Part shown: positions 18,732-29,815 of the stretch, piece after piece
How positions within the stretch are numbered: the first letter of the stretch is position 1
How the letters are laid out: each line of letters starts with the position of its first letter
NCBI RefSeq assembly: GCF_009497895.1
Contig: NZ_CP033116.1
Coordinates: 2,976,001 to 3,040,000 of the forward strand
Reading direction: 5' to 3'
DNA length: 64,000 bases
From: Halopseudomonas pelagia
GTDB taxonomy: Bacteria; Pseudomonadota; Gammaproteobacteria; Pseudomonadales; Pseudomonadaceae
Position numbers and translations under genes: made by a program
The notes under the pieces: model-generated
Databases searched by the model: none
What the model saw: the letters and a program-made list of their open reading frames with translations, nothing else
What the model was told of the DNA's origin: nothing

Positions 18732-20129
18732 TTAGAACAAGCGGTTCAAACCATCCAACGCGGCCACACGATAAGCCTCCGCCATGGTCGGGTAATTGAA
18801 AGTGGTGTTGACGAAGTACTTGATGGTATTCGCCTCCCCTTTCTGGTTCATGATTGCCTGACCAATGTGCACAATCTCCGATGCCTGGTCGCCGAAACAG
18901 TGAATCCCTAGCACCTGCAAGGTGTCGCGGTGGAACAGAATCTTCAACATGCCGACTGGCTCATCGGTAATCTGTGCCCGCGCCATGCTCTTGAAAAACG
19001 CCTGGCCGATTTCATAAGGCACATGAGCGTCGGTCAATTCCCGCTCGGTTTTACCCAGCGAGCTGATTTCCGGGATGGTATAGATACCGGTAGGCACGTC
19101 ATCGACAAAGCGCCAGGCATCGTTGCTGACGATGTTGCCTGCGGCTGAACGCCCCTGGTCAAAAGCCGCGCTGGCCAGACTGGGCCAGCCAATCACATCA
19201 CCTACCGCATAGATATTCGGCACCTGGGTACGATAGTTCTCATCCACATCCAACTGGCCGCGGCCATTAGGGCGCAGACCGACATTCTCCAACCCCATGC
19301 CATCGGTATTGCCAGACCGGCCGTTACACCAGAGCAGTGCATCGGCCTTGAGCTTTTTGCCGGATTTGAGGTTGAGAACGACGCCGTGCTTGTCCAGCCC
19401 CTCGATGCTTTCGTATTCCTCGTTATGCCGAATCAACACGCTGTTGTTGCGCAGGTGATAGCTCAGGGCATCAGAAATCTCGTTATCAAGAAAGCTCAGC
19501 AGACGATCGCGGTTATCGATCAGATCTACCTTGACCCCAAGCCCACAGAAAATCGATGCGTATTCGCAGCCGATAACACCCGCACCATAGATGATCAATG
19601 TGCGCGGGGTGTGATTGAGTTTGAGAATGGTGTCGCTGTCATAAATGCGCGGATGGCTGAAATTCACATCGGCTGGGCGATAAGGCCGCGACCCGGTAGC
19701 AATGATGATTTCCTTGGCTATCAGCTTTTCAACCACACCGGACTGATTGACCAGCTCGATAGTATTTTCATCGGCAAAACTACCCTTGCCAAAAAATACG
19801 TCGACCCGGTTGCGCGCGTAATAGCTGGTGCGCGAGGAAACCTGCTTGCCCATGACCTTTTCGGCGCTTTTCAACACGTCCGGAAAGGAAAACCAGCGCG
19901 GCTCGCCAATTGAGCGGAACATCTTGTTGGTATTGAAGTGGATGATCTGCTTGACCGAATAACGCAATGCCTTGGAGGGAATGGTACCCAGGTGAGTGCA
20001 ATTACCGCCAACCATGGTCCGTTCTTCCACCACGGCGACCTTGCGGCCATGCTTCGCCGCGTTCATTGCAGCGCCCTCACCCGCCGGACCAGAGCCCAGC
20101 ACCACAACATCATAGTTATATACAGCCAT
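18732..20129 (-). CDS. sthA: Soluble pyridine nucleotide transhydrogenase
   Basis: FAD flavoprotein that transfers hydride between NADPH and NAD+, balancing the two pools in the cytoplasm. 465 residues. The FAD-binding [10 protein letters not shown] is at about 12-21; the region equivalent to the redox disulfide of lipoamide dehydrogenases reads [15 protein letters not shown], with the second Cys replaced by Thr, the hallmark of SthA against related reductases. The second Rossmann motif is [13 protein letters not shown] and the dimer domain ends [20 protein letters not shown]. It is the last gene before the NQR cluster on the same strand, with an own gap of 55 bases, so it may be partly co-transcribed. 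Confidence 0.95.
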   Translation of the reverse strand: MAVYNYDVVVLGSGPAGEGAAMNAAKHGRKVAVVEERTMVGGNCTHLGTIPSKALRYSVKQIIHFNTNKMFRSIGEPRWFSFPDVLKSAEKVMGKQVSSRTSYYARNRVDVFFGKGSFADENTIELVNQSGVVEKLIAKEIIIATGSRPYRPADVNFSHPRIYDSDTILKLNHTPRTLIIYGAGVIGCEYASIFCGLGVKVDLIDNRDRLLSFLDNEISDALSYHLRNNSVLIRHNEEYESIEGLDKHGVVLNLKSGKKLKADALLWCNGRSGNTDGMGLENVGLRPNGRGQLDVDENYRTQVPNIYAVGDVIGWPSLASAAFDQGRSAAGNIVSNDAWRFVDDVPTGIYTIPEISSLGKTERELTDAHVPYEIGQAFFKSMARAQITDEPVGMLKILFHRDTLQVLGIHCFGDQASEIVHIGQAIMNQKGEANTIKYFVNTTFNYPTMAEAYRVAALDGLNRLF

Positions 20130-20184
20130 TCAGCGATTTCCTTATAAATTTCGACGGGATACTGTCACAGGCACCCGATTACAA

Positions 20185-20424
20185 CTAGTCGACCTTGGTC
20201 GCGTCGTAGCTCAGATCTTTAGCCTTGCGCGGCTCCACACCAGCATTGGTGCTGGCTTCCTCGCACTTGGTGACATCACCGCCGCAAATACCGCAGGACT
20301 TCTCTACACCTGTAGCACCGATACCGCCACAGGAGCCTGCGATAGGTTTACGGCCCATCATGACCCCAACCGACATGCCGACAACCACCAGCACCATCAA
20401 TGAAAATGCCAGAACCCAAACCAT
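20185..20424 (-). CDS. nqrM: Na+-NQR maturation protein NqrM
   Basis: 79-residue membrane protein of the former DUF539 family, needed for assembly of the NQR complex, probably delivering iron for the Cys-coordinated centre shared by NqrD and NqrE. One N-terminal membrane helix (residues 4-22) is followed by four cysteines, Cys32, Cys44, Cys47 and Cys54, in SCGG and CGICGGDVTKC. It directly follows apbE (4-base gap) at the end of the nqr operon, its usual place. Confidence 0.93.
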   Translation of the reverse strand: MVWVLAFSLMVLVVVGMSVGVMMGRKPIAGSCGGIGATGVEKSCGICGGDVTKCEEASTNAGVEPRKAKDLSYDATKVD

Positions 20425-20428
20425 GACT

Positions 20429-21469
20429 CTACTCCTCGCTCTGCGTCAGAGCTGTGAATGAGGGAGTGGGCCTGGACACAAACTGCGTACCATCGCGCAG
20501 CACGAACAGCGCGGCTACGTCATGTTCCAGTGCGAACTCCCAACCCTTTTCCGGGCCTTTAACCAACAAAACTGTCGACAACCCATCGGCTTTGGCCGCC
20601 GAGTTGTGCAAAACGGTCACCGCCGCCAGCTCATGCATCACCGGCCTGCCGCTACGCGGATCGAAGGTATGCGAGTAACGCTTACCCTCATATTCGAAAT
20701 AATTCCGGTAATCGCCTGAAGTGGATACCGCCTGACCGTCCAGCTTGACGATCAGATGTGCCATCCTTTCGTCATCCCGCGGCTCTTCAATGGCAATTTT
20801 CCAGTGTGTCTGTCCAGGTTTCATGCCGGCCGCCTTCAGCTCGCCGGTAATTTCCACCATATAGCTATTGATACCACGTGCCAGCAGATGATCAACCACC
20901 TTATCGACCATATACCCTGCAGCAATGGCGCTGACATCGACCTGCACGTTGGCAGACTTGCATAACTGCTTGCCCTCAACGCGTAAATTCTGCTGCCCGA
21001 CTGTCAGCAAAACCGCCTGCAATTCCTCGGCATCAGGAACAACCTGCCCACCGTCACCGCCATGAAAACCCCAGAGCTGCAGCAGCGGCCCGAGCGTCAG
21101 GTCAAAGTCACCCGAGCTCTCTTCAGCCAGTATATGCCCCAGGCCGACCAACTCCAGCACCGATGCAGGCATCTCTCTGCAGCTGTCAGCAGGCATGGCA
21201 TTGAACTGTGCCAGATCAGAGTCCTCGCGCCAGGTCGATACCTCGCTGTCAAAATTGCTGAGCAAGGTTTCGATTTCTTCGTGCAAGGTCTCTGTTGCCG
21301 GCGTGCCTTCGGCACTCACCCACTTGATCGAGTAGGTACTGCCCATAGTGGAGCCGGTCACTTCCGAAACCGACTCCATAGAATTGAAACAGCCCGTTAG
21401 GGCTGCTGCCAAGGCAACAGCGATAACGGGCTGGACGATACGCAGAAACACTCTAGCCGCCAAAATCAT
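20429..21469 (-). CDS. apbE: FAD:protein FMN transferase ApbE
   Basis: Periplasmic lipoprotein that attaches FMN covalently, via phosphoester bonds, to threonines of NqrB and NqrC. The N-terminus has a lipobox, AALTGC, behind a hydrophobic stretch; the mature protein opens with the family motif [13 protein letters not shown]. The metal-binding region is [11 protein letters not shown] with the conserved Asp/Thr, and [15 protein letters not shown] is the FAD-binding loop. The start overlaps the end of nqrF. I use ATG 21469; TTG 21472 directly before it, or a GTG at 21451, are alternatives. Its substrates are made in the same operon. Confidence 0.92.
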   Translation of the reverse strand: MILAARVFLRIVQPVIAVALAAALTGCFNSMESVSEVTGSTMGSTYSIKWVSAEGTPATETLHEEIETLLSNFDSEVSTWREDSDLAQFNAMPADSCREMPASVLELVGLGHILAEESSGDFDLTLGPLLQLWGFHGGDGGQVVPDAEELQAVLLTVGQQNLRVEGKQLCKSANVQVDVSAIAAGYMVDKVVDHLLARGINSYMVEITGELKAAGMKPGQTHWKIAIEEPRDDERMAHLIVKLDGQAVSTSGDYRNYFEYEGKRYSHTFDPRSGRPVMHELAAVTVLHNSAAKADGLSTVLLVKGPEKGWEFALEHDVAALFVLRDGTQFVSRPTPSFTALTQSEE

Positions 21470-22676
21470 CAAGCATGATATTTTCTGGCTCTACACCCAT
21501 GTCCTGCAGCATCTTGATCACCGAGGCGTTCATCATCGGCGGCCCACACATGTAGTACTCGCAATCCTCTGGCGCAGGATGGTCCTTGAGGTAATTCTCC
21601 AGTAGCACGTTGTGGATAAAGCCCGTTGGGCCTTCCCAGTTGTCTTCCGGCAGCGGATCGGACAGCGCCAGATGCCACTCGAAGTTCTCGTTCTCTTCCG
21701 CCAGCTTGTCGAATTCCTCGACATAGAAAGCTTCACGCAGCGAGCGAGCGCCGTACCAGAAGCTGATCTTGCGCTTGGTCTTGATCCGGCCCAACTGGTC
21801 GAAGATGTGCGAGCGCATCGGCGCCATACCGGCACCGCCGCCAACGAAGACCATCTCGGCATCGGTATCCTTGGCAAAGAACTCACCAAAGGGACCGTAC
21901 ACCGTGACCTTGTCACCGGGCTTGAGCGCAAAACACCAGGAGGACATCTTGCCCGGTGGCAGGTCGTCACGGCCTGGAGGCGGTGAAGCCACACGCAGGT
22001 TGAACTTGACCACGCCGCGCTCTTCCGGATAGTTGGCCATCGAATAGGCGCGAATGACAGTCTCATCCACCTTGGAGACAAAACGCCACATGTCGAACTT
22101 GTCCCAGTCACCACGGAATTCCGGCTGAATGTCGAAATCCTTGTAGTTCACGGTATGCGGTGGGCATTCCAGCTGCACATAACCCCCAGCGCGGAAATCG
22201 ACGTTCTCGCCTTCCGGCAACTTCAGCGTCAGCTCCTTGATAAAGGTTGCGACGTTGGGGTTGGCCTCTACGGTGCATTCCCACTTCTTCACGCCGAACA
22301 CTTCTTCTGGCACTTCGATCTTCATATCCTGCTTGACCGGAACCTGGCAAGACAGGCGCCAGCCTTCCTTCGCTTCACGCTTGGTGAAGTGACTCTCCTC
22401 GGTGGGCAGCATTTCACCGCCGCCCTCTTCGACGATGCACTTGCACTGCGCGCAGGTACCGCCGCCACCGCAGGCGGAAGACAGGAAGATACCGTTGGCA
22501 GACAGCGTATTCAGCAGTTTACTGCCGGCAGCCACGTTAACGGTGCGTTCACCATTGATTTCGATAGCTACATCGCCACTGCTGACGAGCTTTGCACGGG
22601 CGATCAGGATCACGGATACCAGCGTCAGAACGATCGCGGTAAACATGCCTACGCCCAAATAAATTTCCATGTTCAT
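21453..22676 (-). CDS. nqrF: Na+-NQR subunit F
   Basis: Electron input subunit of the sodium-pumping NADH:quinone reductase: takes hydride from NADH onto FAD and passes electrons to a 2Fe-2S cluster. 407 residues. One N-terminal membrane helix (about 5-26), then a plant-type ferredoxin domain with Cys69, Cys75, Cys78 and Cys110, an FAD domain with [11 protein letters not shown], and an NADH domain with [20 protein letters not shown]. All ligands are present. Last structural gene of nqrABCDEF, 14 bases after nqrE. Confidence 0.97.
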   Translation of the reverse strand: MNMEIYLGVGMFTAIVLTLVSVILIARAKLVSSGDVAIEINGERTVNVAAGSKLLNTLSANGIFLSSACGGGGTCAQCKCIVEEGGGEMLPTEESHFTKREAKEGWRLSCQVPVKQDMKIEVPEEVFGVKKWECTVEANPNVATFIKELTLKLPEGENVDFRAGGYVQLECPPHTVNYKDFDIQPEFRGDWDKFDMWRFVSKVDETVIRAYSMANYPEERGVVKFNLRVASPPPGRDDLPPGKMSSWCFALKPGDKVTVYGPFGEFFAKDTDAEMVFVGGGAGMAPMRSHIFDQLGRIKTKRKISFWYGARSLREAFYVEEFDKLAEENENFEWHLALSDPLPEDNWEGPTGFIHNVLLENYLKDHPAPEDCEYYMCGPPMMNASVIKMLQDMGVEPENIMLDDFGG

Positions 22677-22690
22677 CTGAGAAAGCTCCT

Positions 22691-23302
22691 TTACAGTTGC
22701 ACGCCGGAAAACGACATGAAACCGAGGGACATCAGACCCACGGTGATGAACGTGATACCCAGACCGCGTAAGCCATCTGGAACATCACTGTATTTGAGCT
22801 TCTCGCGGATACCCGCCAGGGCAACGATAGCCAGTGCCCAGCCAGTACCGGCGCCAAACCCGTAAGCCACACTTTCACCCAGGTTGTAATCGCGCTCGAC
22901 CATGAACAAGGCCGCGCCCATGATGGCGCAGTTCACAGTGATCAGCGGCAAAAATACACCCAGAGCGTTGTAAAGTGCCGGCACGAACTTGTCGAGCAGC
23001 ATCTCCAAGATCTGCACGATAGCGGCAATCACACCGATATAGCTGAGCAGACCGAGGAAGCTCAGATCGACATTGGGCAAGCCAGCCCAGGCCAGAGCAC
23101 CGTCCTTGAGCAGGTAGGTATAGATCAGGTTGTTCGCCGGCACCGTGATGGTCAGCACCACGATGACAGCAATACCCAGACCGATAGCCGTCTGTACCTT
23201 TTTCGAAATGGCGATAAAGGTACACATGCCCAGGAAGAAGGCCAATGCCATGTTTTCAACGAAAATAGCCCGAACCAGCAGGCTGATATAATGTTCAATC
23301 AT
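22691..23302 (-). CDS. nqrE: Na+-NQR subunit E
   Basis: Integral membrane subunit (203 residues, six predicted helices) homologous to RnfA; together with NqrD it forms the inverted membrane pair that carries the intramembrane iron centre and Na+ path. Typical segments are [18 protein letters not shown] (about 19-36) and [20 protein letters not shown] (about 116-135), in which the Cys residues ligate the centre. 3 bases after nqrD. Confidence 0.96.
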   Translation of the reverse strand: MIEHYISLLVRAIFVENMALAFFLGMCTFIAISKKVQTAIGLGIAVIVVLTITVPANNLIYTYLLKDGALAWAGLPNVDLSFLGLLSYIGVIAAIVQILEMLLDKFVPALYNALGVFLPLITVNCAIMGAALFMVERDYNLGESVAYGFGAGTGWALAIVALAGIREKLKYSDVPDGLRGLGITFITVGLMSLGFMSFSGVQL

Positions 23303-23305
23303 GGC

Positions 23306-23977
23306 TTACATAGCCTCCTTCAATGCGCGGCTTTGCGGAGCCATCTTGAAATCGGGCTCTTCAACCTGCTCGGTTTTCCAGGAGCGCAGGCCCCAGATGA
23401 TCAGACCGATAATGAAGAATGCCGAGGGCGGCAGTAGCAACAAACCATTGGGTTGATACCAACCACCTTCATTCACTACCGGCAGGATCTCGATACCAAA
23501 CAGCTTGCCGGCACCGAGCAACTCCCGAACAGTAGCTACGACGATCAGGATGAAGCTGTAACCCAGACCGTTACCGATGCCATCCAGAAAGCTCATATGC
23601 GGCGGGTTCTGCATGGCAAAGGCTTCTGCACGACCCATCACGATACAGTTGGTAATGATCAAGCCAACGAATACAGACAGCTGCTTGCTGATGTCATAGG
23701 CATAAGCCTTGAGCACCTGGTCAACCACGATGACCAGCGAGGCAATGATCACCATTTGTACGATCATACGGATCGAACTGGGGATCTGATTGCGAATCAC
23801 CGAAATGAACAGGTTCGACAGTGCCGTTACCGAGGTCAGTGCCAGACACATCACCATGGTGACATTCAGGCTGGTGGTCACTGCCAATGCAGAACAGATA
23901 CCCAGAATCTGCAAAGCGATCGGGTTGTTACTGAAGATAGGATCGAACAGCACCTGTTTGGCGCTTGCTTTAGCCAT
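23306..23977 (-). CDS. nqrD: Na+-NQR subunit D
   Basis: Integral membrane subunit (223 residues, six helices), homologous to RnfE and antiparallel partner of NqrE. The conserved Cys-containing segments are [20 protein letters not shown] (about 17-36) and [19 protein letters not shown] (about 103-121). nqrC ends 2 bases upstream, so the genes are read as one unit. Confidence 0.96.
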   Translation of the reverse strand: MAKASAKQVLFDPIFSNNPIALQILGICSALAVTTSLNVTMVMCLALTSVTALSNLFISVIRNQIPSSIRMIVQMVIIASLVIVVDQVLKAYAYDISKQLSVFVGLIITNCIVMGRAEAFAMQNPPHMSFLDGIGNGLGYSFILIVVATVRELLGAGKLFGIEILPVVNEGGWYQPNGLLLLPPSAFFIIGLIIWGLRSWKTEQVEEPDFKMAPQSRALKEAM

Positions 23978-23979
23978 GA

Positions 23980-24756
23980 TTAAGCCTCCCCTGCATCAAT
24001 GTTCTCGAGGAATGGACCAAAGCCATTCTCACCTAGCCAGAAACGCACCAGCGCCTGCACACCACGGCTGGTCAGCGTCGCACCGGCCAACCCGTCAACC
24101 TGGTGTTCTGCGTCGGGGTTGCTGCTGTCCACGCTGCCTTTGACGACAGTCACGGCGACTTCGCCATCGTCGTCATAAACGACTTTGCCGGACCATTGCT
24201 GACGCCAGTTGGGGTTATCCACTTCACCACCGAGACCGGGGGTCTCAGCGTGCTGATAGAAGCCCAGACCGACTACCGTCTTCAGATCACCTTCCAGCGC
24301 GATAAAGCCGTACAAGGTAGACCACAAGCCATAGCCATGAATTGGCAGGATCATGGTTTCAATCCCGCCTTCATTTTCGACCATATAAACAGTGGCGAAA
24401 TCTTCACGTCGACGGATGCTGGCGATATCTTCAGAAGGCTCCAGGCGTTTCGACATCTCCGGATTCTTCGCCGCCTGTTGCTGGTCATAGGTCAGCGGGT
24501 CCATTTCGTCACTGAACTCACCGGTCCGCAGATCAACCAGACGTGCGGTCACCTGCTCGAACTGGGCTTCTACATCGCCACCTTCTTCCAGCAAACCAGC
24601 GATGGACAGAATGTTGCGTTTTTTGTCGAGCAGTTGGTTGGTGATCTGCACCGGCTTGAGCGCGACAGCGGCAGCGGATACCACCACCGAGCACACCAGG
24701 CAGACCAGCAGCGCAACGATAATCGTGCGGCTGACTGTTTCTTTTTTACTGGACAT
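23980..24756 (-). CDS. nqrC: Na+-NQR subunit C
   Basis: Membrane-anchored periplasmic subunit carrying covalent FMN. 258 residues from ATG 24756; a longer frame to 24795 only extends into nqrB. N-terminal helix near residues 10-30, then an FMN-binding domain with [19 protein letters not shown], in which the Thr of the G-A-T-(L)-T segment is the phosphoester attachment site recognised by ApbE. It overlaps nqrB by 11 bases. Confidence 0.95.
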   Translation of the reverse strand: MSSKKETVSRTIIVALLVCLVCSVVVSAAAVALKPVQITNQLLDKKRNILSIAGLLEEGGDVEAQFEQVTARLVDLRTGEFSDEMDPLTYDQQQAAKNPEMSKRLEPSEDIASIRRREDFATVYMVENEGGIETMILPIHGYGLWSTLYGFIALEGDLKTVVGLGFYQHAETPGLGGEVDNPNWRQQWSGKVVYDDDGEVAVTVVKGSVDSSNPDAEHQVDGLAGATLTSRGVQALVRFWLGENGFGPFLENIDAGEA

Positions 24757-25960
24757 GACGTGCGAGCCTCCGCTTGATATTGGCCTGGACGACAAAATGG
24801 TCGATCAGGGGAGCAAAGAGGTTGGCGAACAGAATAGCCAGCATCATGCCCTCTGGGAACGCCGGGTTGACCACGCGAATCAGCAATACCATCACACCGA
24901 TCAGCGCCCCGAATATCCATTTGCCCTGGTTGGTCATCGACGCTGATACAGGATCCGTCGCCATATAGATCATGCCGAAGGCAAAACCACCGACCACCAT
25001 GTGCCAGTACCACGGCATGGCGAACATCGGATTGGTGTCCGAACCTATGGCGTTGAACAGCAGGCTCATCGCAATCATGCCAAGCATGACACCGGCGACA
25101 ATCCGCCAGTTGGCAATCTTGGTAGTCAGCAATACCGCGCCACCCAGGAAAATCGCCAGGGTAGAGACTTCACCCATGGAACCGTGGATATTGCCGATGA
25201 AGGCATCCATCCAGGTAATGCCGCCGTTGATGATTGCATCGACACCACCGGAAGCCGCCAGGCTCAGAGCCGTAGCGCCGGCATAACCGTCAACCGCAGT
25301 CCAGACCGCATCACCCGAAATCTCCGCCGGATAGGCAAAGAACAGGAAGGCACGACCGGTCAGCGCCGGATTAAGGAAGTTCTTGCCGGTACCACCAAAC
25401 ACTTCCTTGCCGATCACGATACCGAAGCTGATACCCAAGGCAACCTGCCACAAGGGGATATCCGGCGGTAGAATCAGCGCAAACAGGATCGAAGTAACAA
25501 AGAAGCCTTCGTTGACTTCGTGCTTGCGGATGGAAGCGAACAGCACTTCCCAGAAACCACCCACAATAAAGGTCACCGCATAGACCGGCAGGAAGTAGGC
25601 AGCGCCGTGAACAAAGTTGTCCCACAGGCTCCCTGCATCAAACCCGGCAAACATCGCGATCAGACCAATGCGCCAGCTTTCCTGGGCATCCAGCAGCTCA
25701 GGGTTGGCCGCATAGATGCTGTTGGCCTGGAAGCCGATGTTGTACATCCCGTAAAAAATCACCGGGAAGGTACACAGCCACACAGTAATCATCATCCGCT
25801 TCAGGTCGAGGCCATCGCGCACGTGTGCGGTGGTTCTGGTCACGCTACCTGGACGGTAGAAGAAAGTATCGACCGCTTCGTACAGGGCGTAGAACTTTTC
25901 GTGCTTGCCGCCCTTCTCGAAGTTATGTTCGATCTTGTCCAAAAATGTACGCAAACCCAT
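24746..25960 (-). CDS. nqrB: Na+-NQR subunit B
   Basis: Largest membrane subunit (404 residues), about ten helices, binds riboflavin and a covalent FMN and forms part of the Na+ channel. The FMN attachment motif is [11 protein letters not shown], where the Thr following G-A is flavinylated by ApbE. The C-terminal [20 protein letters not shown] is a family hallmark. 3 bases after nqrA. Confidence 0.96.
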   Translation of the reverse strand: MGLRTFLDKIEHNFEKGGKHEKFYALYEAVDTFFYRPGSVTRTTAHVRDGLDLKRMMITVWLCTFPVIFYGMYNIGFQANSIYAANPELLDAQESWRIGLIAMFAGFDAGSLWDNFVHGAAYFLPVYAVTFIVGGFWEVLFASIRKHEVNEGFFVTSILFALILPPDIPLWQVALGISFGIVIGKEVFGGTGKNFLNPALTGRAFLFFAYPAEISGDAVWTAVDGYAGATALSLAASGGVDAIINGGITWMDAFIGNIHGSMGEVSTLAIFLGGAVLLTTKIANWRIVAGVMLGMIAMSLLFNAIGSDTNPMFAMPWYWHMVVGGFAFGMIYMATDPVSASMTNQGKWIFGALIGVMVLLIRVVNPAFPEGMMLAILFANLFAPLIDHFVVQANIKRRLARHVQ

Positions 25961-25963
25961 GGC

Positions 25964-27301
25964 TTAACCCTCCTTCTCGATTCGGGCGAGGTTATCGCGC
26001 AGAATCGGGCCATACTCGTATTTGCCAGCACACACGTAGCTGCACAAAGCCAGATCTTCTTCGTCCAGCTCCAGACAACCCAGTTTCTGAGCCATCTCGG
26101 TGTCGCCAACGATCAGGTAGCGCAAGAGTTGCGTGGGCAAAATATCCAGCGGCATGACCATTTCGTAGTTCCCCAGGGGAACCATTGCCCGCGGGCTGCC
26201 ATTGGTTGTTGTAGTGAAGTTGAACAACTTGCTCGATTTGAGCTTGGAGACAAATATGTTCAGTACCGAATGCTTGTCTACACCGGCGCGCAGGTAGTGC
26301 AGCATCTGCCGCTCGCTACCTTCAGCCAGTACAGAAATCTGCGAATGGAAGCGACCCAGGTAGCCGACCGGGCCCTGAGCGTTACGACCACCAAATACCG
26401 AGCCGGAAATGACGCGATTGGTGCCCTGCTTCAGCTCGCCTGCGGTCAATTCATCCAGGCTCGCACCCAGTCGAGTTCTGAGCAGACGCGGCCGCTCAAC
26501 CTGCGGGCCGCCCAGCGCAACAACGCGCTCGGTCCACAGCTTGCCATCGGTAAACAGCTTGCCGATCGCAACCACGTCCTGGTAGTTGATTTGCCAGACC
26601 GTCTTGGTTTCATTGACCGGGTCGAGCAAGTGGATGTGCGTGCCTGGCAAACCAGCAGGATGCGGGCCAGCGAAGCTCTCGCTGCGCACGCCATCCAGGT
26701 TCTCGCCAGGGATGCTGACGCCGTCAGCCTTGCACAACCAGATATTGCCCAGCCGCGCCAACACCTTCAGACCATTCTCGAAATCAGTCGCGTACTCCTT
26801 GAGCACGACCGCCGGATCCGCAGCCAGAGGATTGGTATCGATGGCAGTAACGAAGATCGAATGCGGCTCGCTGTCTACCGCGGGCGTCTTGCTGTAAGGA
26901 CGAGTCCGCAACGCGGTCCAGAGCCCGGACTGAATCAACTGCTCGCGAACCTTTTGCGGTTCCAGAGATCCTAGAGAAGCGGCGTCATGGGTGTCGAAGC
27001 TGACAAACTCGTCACCATCCACATCAATAACCACTGATTGCAGAACGCGCTTTTCACCACGATTGACCGCACTGACTACGCCAGCCGCCGGGGCGGTATA
27101 AATCACGCCAGGTGTTTTTTTGTCGCTGAACAGGATCTGGCCAAGTTTGACCCGGTCCCCCTCCTGCACTTCCATGGTCGGTTTCATACCATGGTAGTCG
27201 AAGCCGACAATCGCAACGCTACGCGCGGGGCGTGCATCTTCGATCGTCTGCTCGGGGGAGCCGGTGATTGGCAGATCCAAGCCCCGTTTGATTTTTATCA
27301 T
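25964..27301 (-). CDS. nqrA: Na+-NQR subunit A
   Basis: Peripheral cytoplasmic subunit (445 residues) that binds ubiquinone at the end of the electron path. It opens with the family sequence [18 protein letters not shown] and contains the RnfC-like barrel ([17 protein letters not shown] near 55-75) and the conserved [19 protein letters not shown] segment. First gene of the operon nqrABCDEF-apbE-nqrM. The operon promoter should lie in the 266 bases before the chalcone isomerase-like gene; I see no clear -35/-10 pair there. Confidence 0.96.
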   Translation of the reverse strand: MIKIKRGLDLPITGSPEQTIEDARPARSVAIVGFDYHGMKPTMEVQEGDRVKLGQILFSDKKTPGVIYTAPAAGVVSAVNRGEKRVLQSVVIDVDGDEFVSFDTHDAASLGSLEPQKVREQLIQSGLWTALRTRPYSKTPAVDSEPHSIFVTAIDTNPLAADPAVVLKEYATDFENGLKVLARLGNIWLCKADGVSIPGENLDGVRSESFAGPHPAGLPGTHIHLLDPVNETKTVWQINYQDVVAIGKLFTDGKLWTERVVALGGPQVERPRLLRTRLGASLDELTAGELKQGTNRVISGSVFGGRNAQGPVGYLGRFHSQISVLAEGSERQMLHYLRAGVDKHSVLNIFVSKLKSSKLFNFTTTTNGSPRAMVPLGNYEMVMPLDILPTQLLRYLIVGDTEMAQKLGCLELDEEDLALCSYVCAGKYEYGPILRDNLARIEKEG

Positions 27302-27567
27302 ACGTATAGCCTAATCACTGGTTGGAATCGTCAAGGGCGAGCCGGCATCCGGCAAACGGAAATCCCAAGAAACAGCTCTGGGCAACAGACGCGGAAACGT
27401 TGGGAAAGGGCCACAAACCCTCATCAAAAATCCCGCTAAGTATAAAGACCATGGCCTGCCAATGCTACTCAAGCACTTGGTTTTTTCAGGTTTTTTGCTG
27501 TTACACATTGGCCGCTACGGTCAATTGACCCGGCGCCGCGAAGCAGCGGTAATAGGCTTTTTCAGCA

Positions 27568-28140
27568 ATGGTGAAGGTCATGTTGAGAGTCGCTATCATT
27601 ACCCTGTTGTGCGCCCTCCCGCTTATCGGCAATGCAGACGAGAAACGGCTGGAGCAAGCCAGCTTCCCCGTCCAGCTAACGGTCGACGGTGAGCAACTGG
27701 TGCTGCGTAATGCCAGCGTGTTGAACTACCTGTTTGTGGACGTCTACAGCGCTGCTTTGCTCGCGCCCGTCGACGAACCGCTGGCTGACATCGTCGAATC
27801 GCGTCGGCCGCTGCATCTGGAGCTATTCTACTATCGCGAAATAGACCGCAGTGACGTCATCAAGGCGGCATGGGTAGCACTGGAACGCCAATATGATCAG
27901 GCCCAGCTGGACAGCTTGCGGCCTGGCATCGACCAACTGCATGCAACCTTTACCGATATCCAGCCGCAGGACCGCTACAGCCTCACACTCGACCGCAATC
28001 AGGCGCTGAGCCTGAAATATAACGGTAAAGAGATATTTCAATCTGACGACGCCGAGCTGGCACGTGCCTATGTGGGTATCTGGTTGAGAGAAGACGGCTT
28101 GTCAGACAAATTGCGCAAGCGCCTGCTCGCCGAGCGCTAA
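27568..28140 (+). CDS. Chalcone isomerase-like exported protein
   Basis: 190-residue protein with a signal peptide (hydrophobic RVAIITLLCALPLIGNADE, probable cleavage near residue 22) and the fold signature of the bacterial chalcone isomerase-like family: LVLRNASVLNYLFVDVYSAALLAP, then a basic/acidic middle and IWLREDGLSDKLRKRLL at the end. In bacteria these periplasmic proteins have no proven isomerase activity. ATG 27568 is used; ATG 27580 is possible. It stands alone, divergent from nqrA and ending in a terminator shared with gap. Confidence 0.75.
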   Translation: MVKVMLRVAIITLLCALPLIGNADEKRLEQASFPVQLTVDGEQLVLRNASVLNYLFVDVYSAALLAPVDEPLADIVESRRPLHLELFYYREIDRSDVIKAAWVALERQYDQAQLDSLRPGIDQLHATFTDIQPQDRYSLTLDRNQALSLKYNGKEIFQSDDAELARAYVGIWLREDGLSDKLRKRLLAER

Positions 28141-28183
28141 GTAAGCCCCCCCCCCCGCCTGCCCTGAACGCAAACTTCACCCA

Positions 28184-28211
28184 CAAAAAAAGGCGCCGAA
28201 GCGCCTTTTTT
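28184..28211. terminator. Bidirectional terminator
   Basis: Stem AGGCGC / GCGCCT (28191-28196, 28201-28206) with a CGAA loop, seven A on the left and six T on the right. It serves the chalcone isomerase-like gene and the leftward gap gene. Just upstream is an 11-base C run (28146-28156). Confidence 0.9.
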
Positions 28212-28221
28212 CATGTCCAGA

Positions 28222-29664
28222 TCAAAATTCCGGGAAAGCCGGAGGATTGACGTGGGCCATATCTTCGAGGATACGCACCACCTGGCAGCTGTAACCGAAC
28301 TCGTTGTCGTACCACACATAGAGGATCAGACGACTATCGTTACAGATGGTTGCTTCCGCATCGACCACACCGGCGTGACGCGAGCCGACAAAGTCAGTGG
28401 AAACCACTTCCAGCGAGTTGGTGAAGTCGATCTGCTTGTGCAGATCCGAGTGCAGCGCCATATAACGCAGGTACTCATTGACTTCATCACGGTTGGTGGC
28501 GGTATTCAGATTCAGGTTCAGGATCGCCATGGACACGTTTGGCGTGGGTACACGAATCGCGTTACCACTGAGCTTGCCTTCCAGCTCCGGCAACGCCTTG
28601 GCCACTGCCTTGGCCGCGCCTGTTTCGGTGATCACCATGTTCAGGGCGGCACTACGACCCCGGCGATTACCCTTGTGGAAGTTATCGATCAGGTTCTGGT
28701 CGTTGGTGTAGGAGTGAACAGTCTCGACGTGACCGTTGGCAATCCCGAACTTGTCATTGATCGCCTTGAGCACCGGCACGATGGCGTTGGTGGTACAGGA
28801 GGCAGCCGAGACGATCTTGTCTTCAGGCGTGATCGCTGCGTGATTGATGCCATGCACGATATTCTTGATATCGCCCTTGCCTGGCGCGGTCAGCACCACC
28901 TGGGAAGCACCAGGGCACTTCAGGTGCTGGGACAGACCTTCAGCGTCACGCCATACACCGGTGTTGTCGACGATCAATGCGTCCTTGATACCGTATTGGG
29001 TGTAGTCGACGCTGGAGGGGTCGCTGGCGTAAATCACCTGGATGACGGTGCCATTGGCGGTCAGGGTGTTGTTTTCTTCGTCGATCTTGATGGTGCCCTG
29101 GAAGGAGCCATGCACCGAATCGCGACGCAGCAGGCTGGCACGCTTGGACAGATCGTTGGTCGCACCCTTGCGTACCACGATGGCGCGCAGTCGCAGGCCG
29201 TCACCGGCACCGGCTTTCTCGACCATGATGCGGGCCAGCAAGCGGCCAATCCGACCGAAACCGTAGAGCACCACATCGCGGCCCTGGCGGCGCTCGCCCT
29301 TGTGGCCAATTACACTGGCCAGTTCTTCGCGCAGGAACGCATCCAGATCATCGCCGTCAGACTTGCGGAACTTGTCGACCAGACGGGCCAGATCAATAGA
29401 GGCCGGCCCCAGGTTCAGTTCAAGCAACGCGTTGATCAGCGGGAAAGTGTCATGTACAGACAATTCGGTGTCATCAATCTGCCGCGCGAAACGGTGCGAC
29501 TTCAAAATGCTGATGACCGAACGATTGACCAGACCCCGACCATAAATGGAGGTCACGACGTTATGCTCACGGTACAGACGCCCGATCAGCGGAATCATCG
29601 CCTCGGCGGTTGATTCACGATCCGTCCAGTTTTCCAGACATTGCTCATATTGGTCTTGGGTCAC
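28222..29664 (-). CDS. gap: Glyceraldehyde-3-phosphate dehydrogenase with N-terminal extension
   Basis: NAD(P)-dependent GAPDH of the long type (480 residues) found in pseudomonads and relatives. The first 125 residues are a helical extension not present in classical GAPDH (about 335 residues); the enzyme proper begins at RDVVLYGFGRIGRLLARIM and has catalytic Cys290 in SAASCTTNAIVP, with substrate-binding TNDQN and RVPTPNVS, and WYDNEFGYSCQ at the end. The start is a GTG (29664) with AAGGA six bases upstream. Divergent from mfd. Which direction (glycolysis or gluconeogenesis) it serves cannot be told. Confidence 0.93.
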   Translation of the reverse strand: MTQDQYEQCLENWTDRESTAEAMIPLIGRLYREHNVVTSIYGRGLVNRSVISILKSHRFARQIDDTELSVHDTFPLINALLELNLGPASIDLARLVDKFRKSDGDDLDAFLREELASVIGHKGERRQGRDVVLYGFGRIGRLLARIMVEKAGAGDGLRLRAIVVRKGATNDLSKRASLLRRDSVHGSFQGTIKIDEENNTLTANGTVIQVIYASDPSSVDYTQYGIKDALIVDNTGVWRDAEGLSQHLKCPGASQVVLTAPGKGDIKNIVHGINHAAITPEDKIVSAASCTTNAIVPVLKAINDKFGIANGHVETVHSYTNDQNLIDNFHKGNRRGRSAALNMVITETGAAKAVAKALPELEGKLSGNAIRVPTPNVSMAILNLNLNTATNRDEVNEYLRYMALHSDLHKQIDFTNSLEVVSTDFVGSRHAGVVDAEATICNDSRLILYVWYDNEFGYSCQVVRILEDMAHVNPPAFPEF

Positions 29665-29815
29665 GGCTGTTCCTTCCAGGTCTTGGGATCAAAAGGGCCA
29701 ATATTATGCGGCCGTTGGGCCGCAGAGGCAATCACTGCGCGAAAACCACATGACTGCGGCACAGTCCGGCAGACAGGGGTACACTATCGGCTTTTTGCAG
29801 AAGGACCCCCGTTCC

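Noticed and set aside
28213..29613. 466-codon open frame on the plus strand opposite gap
   Set aside because: It is the exact complement of the GAPDH frame, which has all catalytic motifs; the long shadow frame arises from codon bias.
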